A stretch of 64,000 nt of DNA from Gnetum montanum (lineage: Eukaryota; Streptophyta; Gnetopsida; Gnetales; Gnetaceae). The position numbers and the translations under genes were made by a program. A model generated the notes under the pieces. The model was not told the origin of the DNA and did not search any database. It was given only the letters and a program-made list of their open reading frames with translations. Position 1 is the first letter of the stretch; the number at the start of each line of letters is the position of its first letter. Positions 58,445-64,000 of this stretch are shown here, in pieces. The stretch spans positions 257,751 through 321,750 of the forward strand of contig MNCI01007731.1 in the NCBI GenBank assembly GCA_015680685.1, given 5' to 3'.

Positions 58445-58462
58445 TGGCACCGTTGCTAGGGA
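58445..58462 (+). other. primer-binding site of element E, tRNA-Asp type
   Basis: TGGCACCGTTGCTAGGGA, one base after the LTR. It matches TGGCGCCGTTGCCGGGGA at 15 of 18 positions; the three changes are all transitions, two of them at former CpG sites. Confidence 0.85.
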
Positions 58463-58584
58463 CTAAGTGTTTGTGCACCGAACAAAACATAAGGATATCA
58501 CTCACATTGTTGTGAGCCTTAACAAACCTTCGGGTTAATCAATAGAAAAATTTATATAATGGTGAAATTAGCACACCAATTAAA

Positions 58585-60840
58585 ATGCCTTCTTCTCATA
58601 AGAGCAACTCAGCACCTAAGGATCATACTAGAGACAGTCGGCAACATAAAAAACATAACCAAAATCAGCCAAATCCTAAACAATACAAGATAGTTTATAC
58701 TCATCCCGATAAGTATATTTCAGACTTTACTTTTATTCTCCATCAATACGAATAGCTGCGATGGAGAGATTTGCAGGGTAACATTGTGTTACCCCCAGAT
58801 CGATCAGTCCCTCGGATGCTTTTCCATGCCTTAGCATAGATTGGCATGCAAGAACTATATGCTGAAAACGTTGCGGAAGATTTTGACATGAGGAATTATT
58901 ATCCCATTGATGCCCAACATATGAGAAACTTAAGGTAGGAGAGTCAACATACTTTTCTAAAGGGAAAAGCCCTGCACATCCTTAGCAAAATAGGAGATGA
59001 GGAACCCCTTATTACGGGTTCTGTAACAAATGATGTTCCCCCTCCTAATGATGGTGAGGAGGAAGGGTATCAGAACATATGATCAATGATACATATCCCT
59101 AGTTCTGATGCCCGTGAACACCAGCTGTTCATAGAGGTAACAACCACTTATACCAAGGATGGGCACTTAGATCGTCACCACAATCGGGGCCGTAGCAACC
59201 GAAGAGAAGACAAGAAACATTATCATGGCGATGGTTCCCCTTCTTCTTCTCCTTCATCCCATCATTCACCCTCTCCTTAGCCACCATGGACATCAAGGTG
59301 AGGATAAAGTTAAAAAGGATGAAAGACCTCGATGGGAAAGTCAAGAGAGAGGACAAGGGCAAGGACGTAGGGAGAGTATGGAACAACACATACATCATAG
59401 GCGTCATGAAAGAGATTATCATGATGAGCCCCTACTAGCAACCCAAAGTATGCTTGACATAACAGAGGTAGTTAGGATTTCCACAAGGCATTTAAAAGAT
59501 AGTCAAATCAAACTATTAGACATGAATAACATTCCACGATTTGAAGGGGGATACAATGTTGATCTGCAAAATCATTTACAGGAATTCCACAATGCCTGTG
59601 CTTTGCAAAATATAGAAAATGAGTGGAAAAAACTCAAGTTGTTCCCAAGGATACTCACCAAAGAAGCAGAGAGTTGGTACCAGTCCTTAGAATCAGAAAC
59701 CATCATGAGGTGGAGTAGGATGCTAGAATTGTTCAACAAAAAGTATCAGATGTACTCTAGAGTGTCCAATTTGCATAAGAAAATCCAAGGCTAGAAGCAA
59801 GGTCATCATGAACCCTTGGATGCTTCCATGGCCCACTATTACACATTGTTACATCATTGCCCGGGCCATGGGTACAATTAGCGGGATCAACTTCGCCACA
59901 TCATGGATGGGCTAAGGTATGAAACTAGAAGAACCCTTGGGACTTATGCCCAAGGGCGATTATCAAAACTTAAAGCCCATGAAGTACAAAGCTTGTTGGA
60001 GAAAGTAGCAAATGAAGAAGGTGAGCTATGAAAAAGGGAGAGTGCAAAAGAGTATGAAGAGGATGAGTCACCACTTGAAGAGTTGGTGAATCGGAAAACC
60101 TTGCCGATCCAAAAATTAACAATAGAAATAGTAACTAAGGTAGATGACGTATGGATTTCCTTAGACTCTAAAATAGAAACTGTCTTAAAAATTGTAGAAG
60201 AGTTTAAGGTAGAACAAAGTAGTGACAAAGGTAAGAAAAAGTGGAGAGATTTAGGCCCTGCACATAACAAGGGTAAGGGGAAAATCACTAACTCTGATGT
60301 GGCTATAGATTCTGACACAGACAATGATGGTGGATGTGAGATCTATCACTATGACCATCCTAAGGGATGTTGCCCCATTATCTCACATCTACAGGAGTCT
60401 GGGGTGTATGCACTAAATCCAAGACTTAACCAACAACACACACTCCAAAGGTTACCTTATCCACAAGGTAACCCAAGGCAGTTTCACCAACCACTAACGT
60501 ATTATCCAAGTGGAACTCCACTATAGCCCATCGGACAACATCAGCAGTGGCAATACCCACAGTCATGGAGGATGCCATCGCCAACACAACAGTACCCTTA
60601 CTGGTAGCCTAATCCTTATGGTTATTATGGACAGCAGCCGATTTCCCTAGGTGACTCTATGGGTCACGTAAACCCTCCACGTTACTACCAAGTTCAGGAG
60701 TATTTTAGGACTCCTTCTTCATTGGGAAATGCTCCATACCCACACTATCCTCCAAATCCATCCACATCTCTTGCGTCGGTGGCCCCACCACTAACCGATC
60801 CAACAAAGCCTAGAGTAAATACCACTCAACTGTGACACCC
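58585..60840 (+). pseudogene. element E gag
   Basis: Start chosen at the ATG at 58585 (MPSSHKSNSAPKDH), matching the position in element B. An N-terminal part reaches about 59280. A frameshift leads into the open frame 59225-59794, which holds LDMNNIPRFEGGYNVDL and LFNKKYQMYSRVSNLHKK. The open frame 60083-60526 holds an acidic helical part, a finger-like CEIYHYDHPKGCC in which one cysteine is Tyr, and a Tyr/Pro-rich tail. The order is the same as in A and B. A few stops interrupt it. Confidence 0.85.
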
Positions 60841-60989
60841 AACACTGCGAGGGCTCCCAATCCTCCAATATCATTTGGTTCTAACAATCATACACAAAAA
60901 GACCCTTCCTTAGGATCAACAATCCAACCAAGGCTTCGCCTTTACAAGCGGTCGAGCATCCTAACACCCCCTTACCAAATAAGGTTTCA

Positions 60990-61850
60990 AGAAATCCTTC
61001 GATAGCAAAATCGCACCCAATGCATACAATTATGTTAACACATACAGTAACTAACTGGATCAAGGTCGTCCACCTTCCAAAGAAATTATTAGATCTGGGA
61101 GTCCCCCTAGTTTACCTCCAAGTCGCTAGGAATGAACCCCATAAGGCTCTCCTCGACTTAGGTTCTGGGGTCAACTTAATCTCACACGAACTGTATAAAA
61201 CCTGGAACCTACCTCCACTCAAGAAGAGAAATGTTTTCCTAGAGCTAGCTAACTAATCCATCACTGTTCCTTTGGGATAGGTTGAGGACATTGTTACCAC
61301 TATCAGTGGATGATCATATATTGCCGATTTTCTAGTGATCCAAATAAACAATGACAAAGGGGATTTCCCAATTATAATGGGAAGGGCATGGTTGAATACA
61401 ATCGATGCACACTTAGGAATTCACAACCTTTCCCTAGAAATATCCAAGACAAATGCTTTTGGAAAAATTGAGAGGAAAAGAGTTCCATGCATCGCATATA
61501 GTGACACAGGGTGTCATTGCATGCAGAAATCATGGGTGATGCAAAGTTTAACATTGCCTGCATGTGATTGGTGTGCATGGGATATTGATATACAAAAGTG
61601 CCTATATGCGATAGCCACATAACAAGAAAACACCTAGTGGTTGATGGCTAATAAAGAGAACAACTTGACAGCCTGCATGGAACTGGCTGAGGGAATAACT
61701 AGTGTTTACATTGAAAGCGCAGACGTATTAGAGGAAGTCCGTTGCCAACTTCTAGCCCTTAACTCCAAAAATATTAATTGGGGAAATTTTGAGATTCCTA
61801 AGAGGTTTAAACAAGAGCCCCTAGATTTAAAACCATTGCCCATCTATCAG
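60990..61850 (+). pseudogene. element E protease and linker
   Basis: Open frames 61020-61256 and 61335-61622 read LGVPLVYLQVARNEPHKALL, then the active site LLDLGSGVNLIS and NLPPLKKRNVFLELAN. After stops come DFLVIQINNDKGDFPIIMG and LGIHNLSLEISKTNAFG. The catalytic segment reads D-L-G-S, with one residue extra compared with D-S/T-G. The linker frame 61641-61862 ends where the reverse transcriptase deletion begins. Confidence 0.8.
61840..61850 (+). other. deletion junction removing the element E reverse transcriptase core
   Basis: Sequence equal to element B 24410-24420 is followed at once by sequence equal to B 25233 onward (ggaattaaggtaga against gggattaaggtaga). About 810 bases covering the fingers and the FMDD palm are absent. 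Confidence 0.8.
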
Positions 61851-62510
61851 GAATTAAGGTAGAAAAAATTAAAGTCATTCAAGGAATTACCCGACAACTA
61901 GAAACCATTAAATACATTAGGTCATTCCTTGGATACACTGGCTATTATAGGAGGTTTATCACGAACTTCTCCAAAGTTGGAAAACCATTGGTAGAATGAA
62001 CAAAAAAAGATGCACCATTCGAATGGACCATGGAATGTGAACAAGCATTCCAAACTCTCAAATAGAGGCTTGTGGAAACCCCCATTCTACAAGCCCTTGA
62101 CTGGTCTAGGCTATTCCATATCATGACTGATGCATCTAATTGTGCCTTAGGAGCTGTATTGACACAACTAGATGAAAAAAAAATGACCTTATTACATCCA
62201 TTGTGGCAATAAGAGTATCATCAGTGCACAACTTAACTACACGACTATAGAAAAGGTATTAATGGCTATAGTGTTTGCACTGGATAAATTTAGGCACTAT
62301 ATATTAGGTTACAAGGTATACATCCATACAGATCATAGTGCAATTAGGTTCCTTATGAACAAGCCAATGGTAAGCCCACATATCATATGTTGGCTGGTAA
62401 TTCTTCAGGAGTTCGATTTAACGATTGTAGACCGCAAAGGCACCAAGAACATAGTTGTCGATCACCTATCTCAGTTATGTTGGGACAACAAAGAGGATGA
62501 ATATGTTGTA
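61851..62510 (+). pseudogene. element E RT connection region and RNase H
   Basis: Reads RSFLGYTGYYRRFITNFSKV, then CEQAFQTLK, FHIMTDASNCALGAVLTQLD and the open frame 62262-62810 with DKFRHYILGYKVYIHTDHSA and LQEFDLTIVDRKGTKN. These are the RNase H active-site regions. One frameshift lies between LTQLDEKK and the open frame. Confidence 0.85.
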
Positions 62511-63710
62511 TCTGACCATTTTCCTAATGAAACCCTCTTTGTTGGTGTAATAAATAATCAACCCATGGAAATAAATTGGTATAGTAGCATTCTCACTTAT
62601 CTCACTTCACAACAAATACCACAGGGGTTGGACTTTAGGAAGAAACAACAATTTCTTCACAAAACTAAGTACTTCATGGAAATCAAGGGACAACTTTATA
62701 AAGTCTGTCCTAATGGCTTGGTTCGATGGTGTGTACCCGATCAAGATCAATTGAAAGTTCTCCAGGATGCTCATGAGGACCCCTGTGGGGGTTATTATGC
62801 TGGGAGATGAACGACCACTAAGGTCTTGCTTGCAGGATATTCTTCGCCAACACTATTTTGGGACGCCCATCATTTCGCCCAATCCTGTGAGCACTACCAA
62901 TGTGATGGTGGAATGACTGCTAGAATGGAGGGTCTGCAACAATGGATTCAACCTTTAAAACCCTTCGATATCTGGGGAATAGATTTTATGGGGCCAATTA
63001 CACCAATATCCAACAGAAAGGCATGTATAATCGTTGCTATTGATTACTTAACCAAATGGGCTGAAGTAGTAGCTGTAATAGACTGCACATCATCTATAGC
63101 TACACAATTTGTACAACAAAAAATTATTAATAGGTTTGATGTTCCATGTGCACTCATTTCTGATAATGGAACACACTTTACGGGTGCAACCTTTCATAAA
63201 CTGATGCAACGCTTAGGGGTTGAGCATAAATTGACCACACCTTACCACCCCCCAAGCCAATTGTCAAGCCAAGGTTACTAATAGGGAGATTACAAGAACA
63301 TTAACATGAACAATTAGCAAATTTAAGCAAGATTGGAGCATGAAACTGAATGATACTCTTTGGGCATATCGTTCTACTTAGAAGCTCCCTATAGGGTATT
63401 CTCCCTATGAGCTAGTGTACGAGAAAATTTCAAAACTCCCCATACAGAATGAGCTCCATACATTGTCCATGGCTTGCGAACTTCACCTGGATCTTGACCT
63501 AGCACAAAAAAAATGGTTAGCAACTTTGAACGTGTTAGACAAGAATAGATTGGTTGCGCTATTGTTAAATGAGTTGCACAAGGCACACAGTAAACAACGT
63601 CATGACTTAAGGATCTGAATGTTTAGGTGCCAACTAGGAGATAAGGTCCTTTACTGGAACTCCACGCATGTATCCCAACGTACAAAGTTTCAAAACTTAT
63701 GCAAGGACCT
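62511..63710 (+). pseudogene. element E integrase and pol C-terminus
   Basis: Zinc-binding half: DAHEDPCGGYYAGR (second His replaced by Tyr) and CEHYQCDGGM. Core: PFDIWGIDFMGPI and ISDNGTHFTG keep both Asp residues (open frame 62826-63281). An extra C in the C-run near 63250 shifts the frame, and the catalytic Glu codon has become AAG (Lys) at about 63271-63273. The open frame 63415-63618 continues with ISKLPIQNELHTLSMACEL and SKQRHDLRI. The chain fades near 63710. Confidence 0.85.
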
Positions 63711-64000
63711 TATATTATTCATACTACGTTCCCCTTTGGAGCCATGATGATCTATAAGCCTGGCAACGTAGATAAAAGGTTATTGGTTAATGTGCGATAA
63801 CAAAACCTTTCTGTGAATCTGCAATAGCCAGTACAAGTTACAACTCCACCAGCGGTCAACCTCACTCGTTATTTCGGATCTCTCCCTTTCAACTCAATCA
63901 TGGGGGAGATGGCCACCTATGCTAACCATATGGGGCCCTCAGTTCTTTTTCGATTTTTGTTTTAAAAATTTCTTTAACTTTTCTAATTTTTGTTTTACAA
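63711..64000 (+). other. element E region after integrase
   Basis: Decayed pol end, then a T-rich stretch like that after pol in element B. No ORF is visible before the window ends. Confidence 0.5.

Larger units (their letters stand above)
57633..64000 (+). mobile_element. element E: Athila-like Ty3/gypsy, 5' part, plus strand
   Basis: LTR, tRNA-Asp-type primer site, gag, protease, RNase H and integrase on the plus strand. The 3' end lies beyond the window. It is the least decayed element here, with long open stretches. The reverse transcriptase core is missing through a clean internal deletion at about 61845, so it could move only with help from another element. It belongs to the same group as A and B by motif order and primer site. 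Confidence 0.9.

Noticed and set aside
1-64000. tRNA, rRNA or other structural RNA genes
   Set aside because: No cloverleaf-forming stretch with A and B box motifs and no rRNA-like sequence was noticed; the tRNA-like strings are primer-binding sites. A tRNAscan or Infernal run would decide.

Overview
This window looks like intergenic DNA from a large, repeat-bloated land-plant nuclear genome. It is AT-rich, nearly all recognisable coding sequence belongs to retroelements broken by stops and frameshifts, and LTR retrotransposons are inserted one inside another. A gymnosperm is my best guess, because old, heavily diverged full-length elements are retained rather than deleted. That is an inference; nothing here fixes the species. 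I see no intact host gene.

Layout. 1-2879 is the 3' end of a Ty3/gypsy element of family B with its LTR. 3290-4060 is a piece of a non-LTR reverse transcriptase. 4.6-6.1 kb holds short direct and inverted repeats. 6.8 kb carries a near-perfect heat-shock-element array upstream of a TATA box. 9.08-12.89 kb is a badly decayed gag-pol of a Tat-like Ty3/gypsy element (F). 13.34-15.74 kb is an L1-type LINE cut off inside its reverse transcriptase.

From 15.74 to 52.66 kb there is a four-deep nest. Element A (minus strand, Athila-like) is split at 20078/51976 by element B (plus strand, Athila-like, LTRs at 20079-20994 and 51049-51975, about 13.4 kb without its insert). B is split inside its RNase H by element C (minus strand, Tat/Ogre-like, LTRs at 25486-27405 and 42059-43980). 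C is split near the end of its integrase by solo LTR D (29521-31163) with a perfect 5-bp target duplication. C also carries, antisense between protease and reverse transcriptase, a gene-like structure with a TATA box, three exons and GT-AG introns (34953-37435). Its first intron contains a minisatellite and a row of hairpins with paired stem changes. B carries a long extra ORF region downstream of pol, preceded by a second copy of its LTR promoter motif.

52.69-53.48 kb is a fragment of a leucine-rich-repeat receptor-like protein pseudogene. 53.5-57.6 kb shows no gene. 57633 to the end is the 5' part of a less decayed Athila-like element (E): LTR, tRNA-Asp-type primer site, gag, protease, RNase H and integrase, with the reverse transcriptase core deleted. 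Two single-N positions (45584, 53393) are flanked by short duplications and look like assembly joins. Domain coordinates inside decayed elements are approximate to tens of bases.
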